A stretch of DNA of 46,017 bases, taken from assembly GCA_030680405.1 (NCBI GenBank), contig JAUXVT010000017.1:1-46017 (forward strand), in the 5' to 3' direction. The notes under the pieces are model-generated. The model did no database searches. It was given only the letters and a program-made list of their open reading frames with translations, and was not told the origin of the DNA. This stretch comes from Thiobacillus sp. GTDB lineage: Bacteria > Pseudomonadota > Gammaproteobacteria > Burkholderiales > Thiobacillaceae. Both the position numbers and the translations under genes were made by a program. Shown one piece after another: positions 7,977 through 16,282 of this stretch; position 1 is the first letter of the stretch, and each line of letters starts with the position of its first letter.

Positions 7977-8110
7977 GGCATCTCCTTCAATCTGCGTTAT
8001 GCCGTGTGGCGTTGTGCATGGATGTCCCGATTGGCTCTCAATTATATCCGCCCGAACACTCGGCCCCGGATAGGCACTTTGTAACTATTCAAAAATTGAA
8101 GGCAGACCTC

Positions 8111-8139
8111 TTGCCATTCAATTCCTACTAAGATATATT
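8111..8139 (+). promoter_or_regulatory. Sigma70-type promoter of the ncgABC-nirK operon
   Basis: TTGCCA (8111-8116) and TATATT (8134-8139) are spaced 17 bp apart and sit about 28 bp before the ncgA ATG. The -10 box lies inside the NsrR-like palindrome. Confidence 0.7.
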
Positions 8140-8151
8140 TTACATGTATCT
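8131..8151. promoter_or_regulatory. Candidate NsrR binding site
   Basis: AGATATATTT-T-ACATGTATCT is a 21-bp imperfect palindrome (8 of 10 arm positions match). It follows the AGATGCATTT-like half-site pattern known for NsrR in enterobacteria and betaproteobacteria. It overlaps the ncgA -10 box and lies next to the divergent nsrR gene, so repression by NsrR and release by NO is the expected logic. Confidence 0.7.
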
Positions 8152-8166
8152 ATTGAGGGGGGTCGC

Positions 8167-9222
8167 ATGAATAGAGGATTTAACCGCCGGATCAGCGCAA
8201 GTCGTGGGGCGGCCATGCTGTGTCTGGGGCTGGCCATGGCTCATCCGATGCTGGGCTACGCTGACAAACGCACTTTTGAAATGTCGATCGAGGACACCAA
8301 GATCACCCTGGTGGACAAGCAGCAGTTTCATACCTTCGCCTTCAACGGCCAGGTGCCGGGTCCGCTGATTCATGTCAAGGAAGGCGACGAACTCACGGTC
8401 AACGTCAACAACCTCACCACCCTGCCGCACACCATCCACTGGCATGGAATGTTGCAGAAAGGTACATGGCGCATGGATGGAGTGCCCGATATCACCCAGA
8501 CGGCGATCAAGCCCGGCGACACCTTTACCTACAAATTCGTGGCCGAACCTTCCGGCTCCATGTGGTACCACTGCCATGTCAACGTCAATGAACATGTGGC
8601 AATGCGCGGCATGTGGGGACCCTTCATCGTCGATCCGAAAAATCCCAAGCCGATCGAGAAGAAAGTGACGAAGGACTACATCCTGATGTTGTCCGACTGG
8701 GATTCAAAATGGGCTTTCAAGCCTGGTTACGGCGGGGTGCCGGGAGATGTGTGGGATTACTTCACCCTCAACGGCAAGGCCTTTCCCGATTCGCAACCCC
8801 TCCGCGTGAACAAGGGGGATGTGGTCCGGCTGCGTCTGATCGGCGCGGGTGAACTGACCCACTCCATTCACATCCACGGCCACATTTTCCAGGTGGCTTT
8901 CAAGGATGGGCGTCCGCTGGCCAATCCCATTGAAGCGGACACCATCATGGTCGGGCCGGGCGAGCGCTACGACCTCATTCTCACGGCCGACAATCCGGGC
9001 CGCTGGATGGTGCACGACCACGTCGACTCCCACACGATGAATGGCGACAAGCCGATGGGCGGTTTGATGACGGTCATCGAATACAACGAAATCAGCCGAA
9101 ACGATCCGTTCTATGCCTGGAAAGACAAGGCGTTCGTGCCCGATTTCTATTACGAAGAGTCCCTGAAAAAGCCCTACGGCATGCACGACGCACCCGCCTT
9201 CAAGGGACGGGCCATTCAATAA
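8167..9222 (+). CDS. ncgA: Two-domain multicopper oxidase NcgA (blue copper oxidase)
   Basis: This 351-residue exported two-domain cupredoxin oxidase is equivalent to the first gene of the Nitrosomonas nirK cluster. Domain 1 has HTIHWHG (His 88, 91, 93) and WYHCHVNVNEH (His 135, Cys 136, His 137, His 143). Domain 2 has HSIHIHGH (231-239) and HDHVDSH (283-289). Copper-type-1 cysteine is present only in domain 1, the arrangement of type C two-domain oxidases; the remaining histidines can build the trinuclear site between subunits. A signal sequence spans about 1-32. GAGGGG precedes the ATG. ncgB follows after 12 nt. Substrate is unproven; a role in nitrite or NO tolerance is known from Nitrosomonas genetics. 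Confidence 0.88.
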   Translation: MNRGFNRRISASRGAAMLCLGLAMAHPMLGYADKRTFEMSIEDTKITLVDKQQFHTFAFNGQVPGPLIHVKEGDELTVNVNNLTTLPHTIHWHGMLQKGTWRMDGVPDITQTAIKPGDTFTYKFVAEPSGSMWYHCHVNVNEHVAMRGMWGPFIVDPKNPKPIEKKVTKDYILMLSDWDSKWAFKPGYGGVPGDVWDYFTLNGKAFPDSQPLRVNKGDVVRLRLIGAGELTHSIHIHGHIFQVAFKDGRPLANPIEADTIMVGPGERYDLILTADNPGRWMVHDHVDSHTMNGDKPMGGLMTVIEYNEISRNDPFYAWKDKAFVPDFYYEESLKKPYGMHDAPAFKGRAIQ

Positions 9223-9234
9223 GCGAAAGGATCG

Positions 9235-9930
9235 ATGATGAATTTACACCTCTTGGCCGCATTGGGCCTGGGGCTTGTCGCCAGCCCTGTGTTTGCAGCA
9301 GATGGCATCGGCGCCGGCCTCTTGAAATCGCAATGCATCAGTTGCCATGCCATCGCAAAACCGGACAACGCAAGCCTCGATCGCCTGTGGGAGCGGAAGG
9401 GCCCGGATCTGTATTACTCCGGCAGCAAATTCAATAAACCCTGGCTGGAAAAATGGCTGCAGAACCCGGCCAGCATTCGCCCCGCCGGCGAGTTTTACAC
9501 CAGGCATGTCAAAGGCACCGACAAGGAAGATGCGGTGGATGAATCCACCCTGACGCCGCATGTGAAGTTGTCGGAAGCGGACGCCGAAGTGGTTGCCGAC
9601 GCGCTGATGGCCATGGTCGCCCCGGCAGGACTGATAGACAAGGGCGCATTCAAGGGTGAAAAGGTGGGCATGGCCATGGGCGCGATGTTCTTCAACAAGC
9701 TCCGCGGCTGTGCCGCCTGCCATATGGCCAAACCCGGTATGGGTGGCGCGTCCGGTCCCGAGCTCTTCACCGCGGGCGGGCGCCTGCAAGCCGATTACAT
9801 CTACAGCTACATCAAGAATCCGCAGAAGATCGATCCACACATCTGGATGCCCACGCTCAATCTGGCTGAACCGGACCTGCAGCGGCTGACGGGTTACATC
9901 CTGCAACTCGGCGCATCGGAGGGGAAATGA
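9235..9930 (+). CDS. ncgB: Dihaem c-type cytochrome NcgB
   Basis: Periplasmic electron carrier with a signal peptide ending near VFAA and two haem-binding motifs, CISCH (34-38) and CAACH (159-163), in two cytochrome c domains. Several methionines (for example in the HIWMPTLNL segment) can be axial ligands. It is the second gene of the ncg cluster and probably passes electrons to NirK or NcgA. Two adjacent start codons are possible: the ATG at 9235 (annotated) or at 9238, the latter better spaced from the AAAGG site. The stop overlaps the ncgC start by 4 nt (ATGA), so the two are translationally coupled. Confidence 0.88.
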   Translation: MMNLHLLAALGLGLVASPVFAADGIGAGLLKSQCISCHAIAKPDNASLDRLWERKGPDLYYSGSKFNKPWLEKWLQNPASIRPAGEFYTRHVKGTDKEDAVDESTLTPHVKLSEADAEVVADALMAMVAPAGLIDKGAFKGEKVGMAMGAMFFNKLRGCAACHMAKPGMGGASGPELFTAGGRLQADYIYSYIKNPQKIDPHIWMPTLNLAEPDLQRLTGYILQLGASEGK

Positions 9931-10325
9931 AAATGAATTTTAGGCAACGCGCGCCCGCATTCTTGCAGACAGGACTCTTCCTGGCCTCCTGTTTCCTGGT
10001 CGCGGGCCATGCCGCGGCAGAGGAGCCCAATACCAAGCGGGCGGTCCGCAACTACGACACCTATTGCGTTCAGTGCCACGGTATCAATCGCAACGGCAGG
10101 GGCATCAATAGCCGCGACATGTCCGTCCAGCCACGAGACCATGGCGATGCAAAAGGGATGGGCGGCATTCCCGATGAAGAAATATTCCGCGTCATCAAGG
10201 AAGGCGGGCTGGCCGTGAACAAATCGGTGCTCATGCCAGCCTGGGGCAACGTCATGAACGACGAGGAAATCAAGGAGTTGGTGGCGTATCTACGCTTTGT
10301 CTGCAACTGTGGTTTGGGTAAATAA
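9927..10325 (+). CDS. ncgC: Monohaem c-type cytochrome NcgC
   Basis: A 132-residue exported cytochrome with a signal peptide (about 1-31), one CVQCH haem site (47-51) and a likely axial Met in VLMPAWG (about 103). The domain resembles small class I cytochromes. An additional C-x-C pair (126 and 128) sits in the last seven residues and does not belong to the haem motif. The gene starts inside the ncgB stop with GGAGGGG upstream, and nirK follows after 15 nt. It is probably the direct electron donor to NirK; this is inference from the cluster. Confidence 0.87.
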   Translation: MKMNFRQRAPAFLQTGLFLASCFLVAGHAAAEEPNTKRAVRNYDTYCVQCHGINRNGRGINSRDMSVQPRDHGDAKGMGGIPDEEIFRVIKEGGLAVNKSVLMPAWGNVMNDEEIKELVAYLRFVCNCGLGK

Positions 10326-10340
10326 AAGGAGCTTGATCAA

Positions 10341-11276
10341 ATGAAACAAAACAAGATGCTGGGGATGGCCCTCGCCGGAGTGGCGGCATTGTCGATGCTG
10401 GCATTCCAGGCTGAGGCAAAAACGGTAAAAGTCACGTTGCATGCAACGGAAGTGGATTTGCCGATTGACAATAAAGGCACGATGTACCGCACCTGGACGT
10501 TCGATGGCAAGGTGCCGGGCCCGGTGGTGCGGGTCACCGAGGGTGACACCGTGGAATTCACGCTGATCAACGACAAGACCAGCAAGAATTCCCACTCCAT
10601 GGACTTCCATGCGGCAAGGCTGGACGTCGTGAAGGATTTCGGTTCCATCAAGCCGGGCGAGAACAAAAGCTACACGTATACCGCAGATTATCCGGGCGTG
10701 TTCTTCTACCATTGCGGCTCCGATCCGATGATCCAGCACATCGCACGCGGCATGTTCGGCGCGATCATCGTCGACCCGAAAGATCCGAAGGCCATGCCCA
10801 AGGCTGACCGTGAGTACGTGATCATCCAGTCCGAGCTTTACGCCAATCCGGACGTCAAGGAAGAGATGATGCAGAACAAGTGGAGCAACGTCATGTTCAA
10901 CGGCGGCATCTTCAAGTACGACCCGGTGCACGATCCGGCCGCGACCCGTTGGCTGCAGGCCAAGCCGGGTGAGCGCGTGCGGGTTTACTTCGTCAATGCC
11001 GGTCCGAACGAGTTCTCATCCTTCCACCCCATTGCGGGCATTTGGGACAAGGTCTACGCGAGCGGCAATCCGAAAAACGTGCAGCACGGCCTGCAAAGCT
11101 TTACGGTCGGGCCGGGCGACGCGGCCACGTTCGACCTAATTTCGCCGATCGAAGGCGCCAACGCGATCGTCACCCACTCGCTGAAAGGCGCGCTGACTGG
11201 CGCCATCGCCGTGCTGATGTTCAGCAATGACGCCGATTCGAAAATGGGCCGCGGCGAGCAGATCCTCGTACGCTAA
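10341..11276 (+). CDS. nirK: Copper-containing nitrite reductase (NO-forming)
   Basis: NirK reduces nitrite to nitric oxide in the periplasm. The 311-residue precursor has a signal peptide (about 1-26) and two cupredoxin domains. Type 1 copper ligands are His85, Cys125, His133 and Met138. Type 2 copper ligands are His90, His124 and His279. The catalytic pair is Asp88 (in MDFH) and His229 (SSFHP). The C-x7-H spacing in the type 1 loop is one residue shorter than in the classic Alcaligenes enzyme and matches the AniA/class II form. All key residues are intact. It is the last ncg-operon gene and a strong hairpin follows. NO made here is the signal that would inactivate NsrR. Confidence 0.95.
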   Translation: MKQNKMLGMALAGVAALSMLAFQAEAKTVKVTLHATEVDLPIDNKGTMYRTWTFDGKVPGPVVRVTEGDTVEFTLINDKTSKNSHSMDFHAARLDVVKDFGSIKPGENKSYTYTADYPGVFFYHCGSDPMIQHIARGMFGAIIVDPKDPKAMPKADREYVIIQSELYANPDVKEEMMQNKWSNVMFNGGIFKYDPVHDPAATRWLQAKPGERVRVYFVNAGPNEFSSFHPIAGIWDKVYASGNPKNVQHGLQSFTVGPGDAATFDLISPIEGANAIVTHSLKGALTGAIAVLMFSNDADSKMGRGEQILVR

Positions 11277-11317
11277 GCCAGGCAAACCGGAGGGGGCTCC
11301 ACTCCGGCGACATGACC

Positions 11318-11355
11318 CCGGCCTGCCCGGTGCCTGCATGCACCGGGCAGGCCGG
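11318..11355 (+). terminator. Strong hairpin after nirK (terminator-like, no T-run)
   Basis: Perfect 16-bp arms (11318-11333 and 11340-11355) flank a 6-nt loop, 42 nt after the nirK stop and just before the next gene. No T-tract follows, so it may stop transcription with help from Rho, or protect the 3' end of the nirK message instead. Confidence 0.55.
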
Positions 11356-11373
11356 AAATGCGGAGAACAAGAC

Positions 11374-11670
11374 ATGAATTTCAAACGGACATCGAAAATT
11401 ATCACGCGCGCCTTGGTGAGCGTTTCACTGCATGCCGCGCTCGGCGGCATTAATCCGGGTCTCGCTTCTCAAGTGGCTGTCCAAGACGGTGAATCCTTTG
11501 CGATTGGAACTATCCAGGCTGCCAGCAGGGAGCGGCCTGATTCCCTTTCGCCGCAAAACGCCAATGGCAGCTGGACTTGTCCAATGCATCCCGAGATACA
11601 TCATCACGAGCTCGGCAAATGCCCCGTCTGCAAAATGAAGCTGATCAAAGCCAAGTCGAAGAACGTCTAG
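11374..11670 (+). CDS. Small exported protein with heavy-metal-binding domain
   Basis: A 98-residue protein with a likely signal peptide (about 1-31) and a C-terminal metal-binding motif WTCPMHPEI...CPVCKMKL. The cysteines are at 69, 83 and 86 and the methionines at 71 and 88. The motif is the same type as at the N-terminus of the adjacent CusB. CGGAGA precedes the ATG at 11374; a longer reading from 11227 would run through the nirK 3' end. It probably binds copper in the periplasm and may act like CusF, although it is not a CusF homologue by sequence. It sits between nirK and cusB. Confidence 0.8.
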   Translation: MNFKRTSKIITRALVSVSLHAALGGINPGLASQVAVQDGESFAIGTIQAASRERPDSLSPQNANGSWTCPMHPEIHHHELGKCPVCKMKLIKAKSKNV

Positions 11671-11729
11671 GCCATCCCGCTCCAGATGGCAATTCGATCT
11701 GTGTCGGCAACAAACAGGATAGACACCCC

Positions 11730-13025
11730 ATGACCTCGTCGTTTGTCCGCACGCTTTATTACGGTGTGCTGCTTGTCGTCCCTGTTTGCATGGTCGGCGT
11801 TGTCTATTTTTCAGGGCAGCACCCGAGCGAATCCGCTCGGGCTGCGGATCGCCTTGAACGCCTGAATGGGGCAGGGGCAGCGAAAAAGCTTTGGATCTGT
11901 CCAATGCACCCGCAAATTCTCCAGGAACATCCGGGATCCTGCCCGATATGCGGCATGGATCTGGTTGAAGCCGACGGCGCCCACGAGCATGGCGGTGCAG
12001 GCGTTCAAGTAGATACGGCCTCGTTGCAGCGGATGGGCGTAAGGCTGGCAAGCGTGGAGCATCAAGGCCTGAGCCGGAAACTGCAAACCTACGGCAATGT
12101 GGCGATCGACGAAACCTCGATGGTCAATGTCAGCCCGAAGATCGAAGGGTGGATCCGCAAGCTGCACGTCACTGCGGTGGGGCAGCCGGTCCGCGCGGGG
12201 CAAATCCTGTACGAGATCTATTCGCCGGAGCTGGTGCAGCGCCAGCGCGAGTACATCGAATTGCTGCAGCGGCGCGATCAACTGTTGCAGCGCATGACCG
12301 AACTGTCCGGGCAGAACGCCCAGGTGGCGGCAAGTCTGGCACGGGAGCGGATTCGTGCCCGTGAAAAATTCACCTACGCCGACATCAGTGAAGACATTCT
12401 GGACAAAATCGAAAAAACCCACCGTACCGTGGATGTGGTGACGGTGCGCGCGCCCCACTCCGGTTTCGTCACGCAAATTGGCGCACGGGAAGGCAGCTAT
12501 GTCACCCCGGTGACTAATCTGCTTTCGCTCGCGGATACCGCCAAGGTCTGGATCGACATCGTGCTTTACCCGGACCAGCTGGCCTGGGTCAAGGAAGGCG
12601 ACGAAGTGACGGTGAAGCTGCCGCACTCCGATGAGTTGGAGGTCAAGGGCCCCCTGAAATTCGCCAGCCCCACGGTAGACAATGCAACCCGCACCGTGCG
12701 GGCGCGGCTTGTCGTAAACAACGCGCATCAACGGCTGCGACCCGGTTCATTTGTGGATGTCATCATCACCACTCGCCCACATAAGGCGCTGGCACTGCCG
12801 CGATCCGCGGTGATGCGAACCGGCAAGGGCAATATGGTCATGCTCGCCCGCGGCAACGGGCACTTCATTCCGTTTCCCGTCGAGACCGGTATTGAAAGCA
12901 GCGACCTTATCGAAATAACGGATGGGCTGCAGGAAGGCGCACAGGTTGCCGTGAACTGCCAATTTCTGCTGGATGCCGCCGCGTCTCTCAGTGATGCGGC
13001 CCAGCGCATGCAAGGCAATCGCTAA
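11730..13025 (+). CDS. cusB: Cu(I)/Ag(I) efflux adaptor CusB with N-terminal metal-binding domain
   Basis: Periplasmic adaptor linking the CusA pump to an outer-membrane channel. From the ATG at 11730 (431 residues) it has a membrane anchor (about 8-28) and a heavy-metal-binding domain (Cys57, Met59, His60, Cys71, Cys74, Met76). The lipoyl, alpha-hairpin and barrel domains follow. Signatures include VSPKIEGWIRKLHV, GQPVRAGQILYEIYSPEL and VTVRAPHSGFV. A longer reading from 11577 adds 51 residues that overlap the previous gene in another frame, so I rejected it. cusA begins 2 nt after the stop. No cusC channel gene is nearby. Confidence 0.92.
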   Translation: MTSSFVRTLYYGVLLVVPVCMVGVVYFSGQHPSESARAADRLERLNGAGAAKKLWICPMHPQILQEHPGSCPICGMDLVEADGAHEHGGAGVQVDTASLQRMGVRLASVEHQGLSRKLQTYGNVAIDETSMVNVSPKIEGWIRKLHVTAVGQPVRAGQILYEIYSPELVQRQREYIELLQRRDQLLQRMTELSGQNAQVAASLARERIRAREKFTYADISEDILDKIEKTHRTVDVVTVRAPHSGFVTQIGAREGSYVTPVTNLLSLADTAKVWIDIVLYPDQLAWVKEGDEVTVKLPHSDELEVKGPLKFASPTVDNATRTVRARLVVNNAHQRLRPGSFVDVIITTRPHKALALPRSAVMRTGKGNMVMLARGNGHFIPFPVETGIESSDLIEITDGLQEGAQVAVNCQFLLDAAASLSDAAQRMQGNR

Positions 13026-13027
13026 GC

Positions 13028-16000
13028 ATGGTGCAGCGCCTTATCGAGTGGTCGCTGCGCAACCGCTTGCTGGTGCTGCTAGGTACCTTGCTGCTGGCGG
13101 GATGGGGCATTTATTCCGCGCAGCATATAGCGCTCGATGCCATCCCCGACCTTTCCGACACGCAGGTTATCGTCAAGACCGGCTACGCCGGCCAATCGCC
13201 GCAAGCGGTGGAAGACCAGGTGACCTTCCCGCTTGCTTCGGCACTGTTGTCGGTACCCGGTTCCACCGCGGTGCGTGGTTTTTCCATGTTCGGCGAGTCC
13301 TATATCTACATCATTTTTAAGGAGGGTACAGACCCTTACTGGGCGCGTTCACGGGTGCTGGAATACCTGAGCCAGGTGGCATCGCGCCTGCCATCTGGCG
13401 TCTCCCCCACACTCGGGCCGGACGCTTCCGGAGTAGGCTGGGTATTCGAATATGCACTGGTCGATCGGCACCACCGTTACGACGCCGACCAACTGCGCGC
13501 CGTCCAGGACTTCTTCCTGAAATATGAATTGCAAAGCCTGCCCGGCGTGGCTGAAGTGGCCAGTGTTGGAGGCATGGCGCGCCAATTCCAGATCGAGGTG
13601 AATCCGAATCGGCTGGCGGCCTACCAGCTTTCGCTGGAAAAGGTAGGCCAGGCCGTACGCGACAGCAACCAGTCCGGCGGCGGTTCGATAGTGGAGATGG
13701 GGCATGCCGAGTACATGGTCAGGGCCCGCGGCTATCTCAAGACACTGGACGATTTCCGGCAGATTCCGGTGGGGGCGGATGCCCAGGGCATTCCTATCCG
13801 GCTGCAGGACGTGGCGCATATCCAGACCGGGCCGGAGCCGCGCCGGGGGGTGGCCGAGCTCGACGGCGAGGGGGAAGTCACCGGCGGCATCGTGGTCATG
13901 CGCTACGGCCACAACGCACTGGCAACCGTGGAGCGCGTCAAGACGCGCCTCCAGGAATTGCAGGCTGGCCTACCGCCGGGAATCGAATTGGTGGTCACCT
14001 ACGACCGCTCCGGCTTGATCGAGCGCGCCATCGACAACCTGCGCAGCAAACTTGTGGAAGAATCGCTGGTTGTGGCATTGGTCTGTCTGCTGTTCCTGTT
14101 CCACCTGCGCTCATCCTTGGTGGCAGTGGTCACCCTGCCGGTCGGCATCCTGACTGCATTCATCCTCATGAAGGAACAGGGCGTCACCGCCAACATCATG
14201 TCCCTGGGCGGCATCGCCATTGCCATCGGCGCCATGGTGGATGCCGCCATTGTGATGATCGAGAACATGCACAAGCATCTCGAACGCGCCGGCCCCGGCT
14301 GCGACCATTGGGAAGTGGCGCGGGCGAGCGCGGTGGAAGTCGGCCCCGCGCTGTTTTTTTCGCTGCTGGTCATCACGGTGTCCTTCCTGCCGGTGTTCAC
14401 GCTCGTCGGCCAGGAAGGCAAGCTGTTCGCGCCCCTTGCCTACACCAAGACCTATGCCATGGCGGCCAGCGCCGCGCTGGCCGTGACACTGACGCCGGTA
14501 TTGATGGGCTATTTCATCCGCGGCCGCATCACCCCGGAACATAGGAACCCGCTCAACCGCCTGCTGCAGGCGCTGTACCGCCCGGCCCTGCTGGCCGCCC
14601 TCAACCGGCCCGGGTCCGTCCTGCTGCTCGCCGTCCTGCTGCTCGCCAGCGTGGCTTGGCCCGTGTCCCGCCTGGGCAGCGAGTTCATGCCGCCGCTGTA
14701 TGAAGGCGATCTGTTGTACATGCCGACCACGCTGCCCGGCGTATCGATCGACGAGGCGGCGAATATCCTGCAGATCACCGACCGCCTGATCCGCCAGATG
14801 CCGGAAGTGGCGCGCGTGTTCGGCAAGGCCGGCCGCGCCGACAGCGCCACCGACCCGGCGCCGCTGTCCATGGTGGAAACCACCATTCTGCTCAAGCCCC
14901 GGAGCGAGTGGCCGGCCGGCCAAACGGTGGAGCAGTTGATTCAAACACTCGACCGGACGGTGCGCCTGCCGGGACTGACCAATTCCTGGGGCTATCCGAT
15001 CCGCACCCGCATCGACATGCTGTCCACCGGCATCCGCACCGCGGTCGGCATCAAGATTACCGGCCCCGATCTCAATGGCATTGCCGCGCTGGCGGAAAAA
15101 ATCGAAGCCGTGCTGAAACAGGTGCCGGGAACGCGCGCGGTGTTCGGCGAACGCGTGAGCGGCGGGCGCTACCTGGACATCGACATCGACCGCGCCCAGG
15201 CCGCTCGCTACGGCGTCACCGTGGCCGACGTGCAGCGCCTGGTGCAAGGCGCCATTGGCGGGGAAAACATCGGCACCGTGGTGGACGGCCGCGAGCGCTA
15301 CTCCATCAACCTGCGCTACCCGCGCGCACTGCGCGACTCCCCGGAGACGCTGGCGGCCAGCCGGATCAGCACCCCCACCGGCGCTCAGGTGCCGCTCGGC
15401 ACGCTGGCGAAGATCGGCATCACCGATGGTCCGGCCGAGATCAAGAGCGAAAACGGGCGCCTCACCGGCTATGTCTATATCAACATGGAAAGCCGTGACC
15501 TAGGCGGCTACGTTGCCGCGGCCAGGCAGGCCGTCGACTCGCAGGTCAGACTGCCGCCCGGCTATGCCGTCGCCTGGTCCGGCCAGTATGCTAATTTGCA
15601 GCATGCCAGGGAACGGCTGCAGTGGGTCATTCCGCTCACCCTGGTGCTGGTGCTGTTGCTGCTCTACCTGCATTTCCGGCATCCGGGCAAGGTGCTGCTG
15701 GTGGCCCTGTGCCTGCCGTTTTCCCTGGTCGGCGGATTCTGGCTGACCTACTGGCTGGGCTACAACCTGTCGGTTGCGGTGGCAGTCGGGTTTGTCGCGC
15801 TGGCGGGCGTGGCGGCGGAATTCGGGATCGTGATGTTGCTGTACCTGGACAACGTCATTGAGGAATACCGTCAGTCCGGCCGTCTCGTCGATCGCGCGGC
15901 GCTGCGGCAGGCGATCATTCAGGGGGCGCTGCTGCGCGTGCGGCCCAAGATGATGACGGTGGCGGTGATCGTGGCGGGCTTGCTGCCCGTCATGTTCAGC

Positions 16001-16138
16001 AACGGCGTCGGTTCCGACGTCATGAAGCGCATTGCTGCACCGCTGGTGGGTGGCATGCTGACCGCGCCGCTATTGTCGTTGTTCGTCATCCCTGCACTGT
16101 ATTGGGTGTGGCGGGCGCGGACGCTGCGGAGGCCATGA
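13028..16138 (+). CDS. cusA: Cu(I)/Ag(I) efflux RND permease CusA
   Basis: A 1036-residue heavy-metal RND pump. The metal-binding methionines M565, M615 and M664 correspond to E. coli CusA M573, M623 and M672 with a constant offset of eight. The proton-relay Asp is at 405 in GAMVDAAIVMIEN. These features point to monovalent copper or silver, not to Zn/Co/Cd pumps of the CzcA group. It follows cusB by 2 nt. The location next to the copper enzymes NirK and NcgA suggests that the module manages periplasmic copper for, or from, that system. Confidence 0.94.
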   Translation: MVQRLIEWSLRNRLLVLLGTLLLAGWGIYSAQHIALDAIPDLSDTQVIVKTGYAGQSPQAVEDQVTFPLASALLSVPGSTAVRGFSMFGESYIYIIFKEGTDPYWARSRVLEYLSQVASRLPSGVSPTLGPDASGVGWVFEYALVDRHHRYDADQLRAVQDFFLKYELQSLPGVAEVASVGGMARQFQIEVNPNRLAAYQLSLEKVGQAVRDSNQSGGGSIVEMGHAEYMVRARGYLKTLDDFRQIPVGADAQGIPIRLQDVAHIQTGPEPRRGVAELDGEGEVTGGIVVMRYGHNALATVERVKTRLQELQAGLPPGIELVVTYDRSGLIERAIDNLRSKLVEESLVVALVCLLFLFHLRSSLVAVVTLPVGILTAFILMKEQGVTANIMSLGGIAIAIGAMVDAAIVMIENMHKHLERAGPGCDHWEVARASAVEVGPALFFSLLVITVSFLPVFTLVGQEGKLFAPLAYTKTYAMAASAALAVTLTPVLMGYFIRGRITPEHRNPLNRLLQALYRPALLAALNRPGSVLLLAVLLLASVAWPVSRLGSEFMPPLYEGDLLYMPTTLPGVSIDEAANILQITDRLIRQMPEVARVFGKAGRADSATDPAPLSMVETTILLKPRSEWPAGQTVEQLIQTLDRTVRLPGLTNSWGYPIRTRIDMLSTGIRTAVGIKITGPDLNGIAALAEKIEAVLKQVPGTRAVFGERVSGGRYLDIDIDRAQAARYGVTVADVQRLVQGAIGGENIGTVVDGRERYSINLRYPRALRDSPETLAASRISTPTGAQVPLGTLAKIGITDGPAEIKSENGRLTGYVYINMESRDLGGYVAAARQAVDSQVRLPPGYAVAWSGQYANLQHARERLQWVIPLTLVLVLLLLYLHFRHPGKVLLVALCLPFSLVGGFWLTYWLGYNLSVAVAVGFVALAGVAAEFGIVMLLYLDNVIEEYRQSGRLVDRAALRQAIIQGALLRVRPKMMTVAVIVAGLLPVMFSNGVGSDVMKRIAAPLVGGMLTAPLLSLFVIPALYWVWRARTLRRP

Positions 16139-16235
16139 ACACGCGCAACGCCTGGCCATGACGCCGCCGGTCGACAGGGGGACGGCTCGCAATCCATTTT
16201 TTCCCGGGCGTGGTCCGGCTGGACCAAAATCAAAG

Positions 16236-16267
16236 GCCCGGCACGCTTGCGCGTAGCTGGGCCGGGC
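16236..16267 (-). terminator. Terminator-like hairpin after the arsR-family gene
   Basis: GCCCGGC (16236-16242) pairs with GCCGGGC (16261-16267), with a small ACGC/GCGT inner stem. On the minus strand it is followed by CTTTGATTTT. It lies 16 nt beyond the arsR-family stop codon and separates it from the convergent cusA. Confidence 0.5.
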
Positions 16268-16282
16268 GCTGCCGATGGGCGC

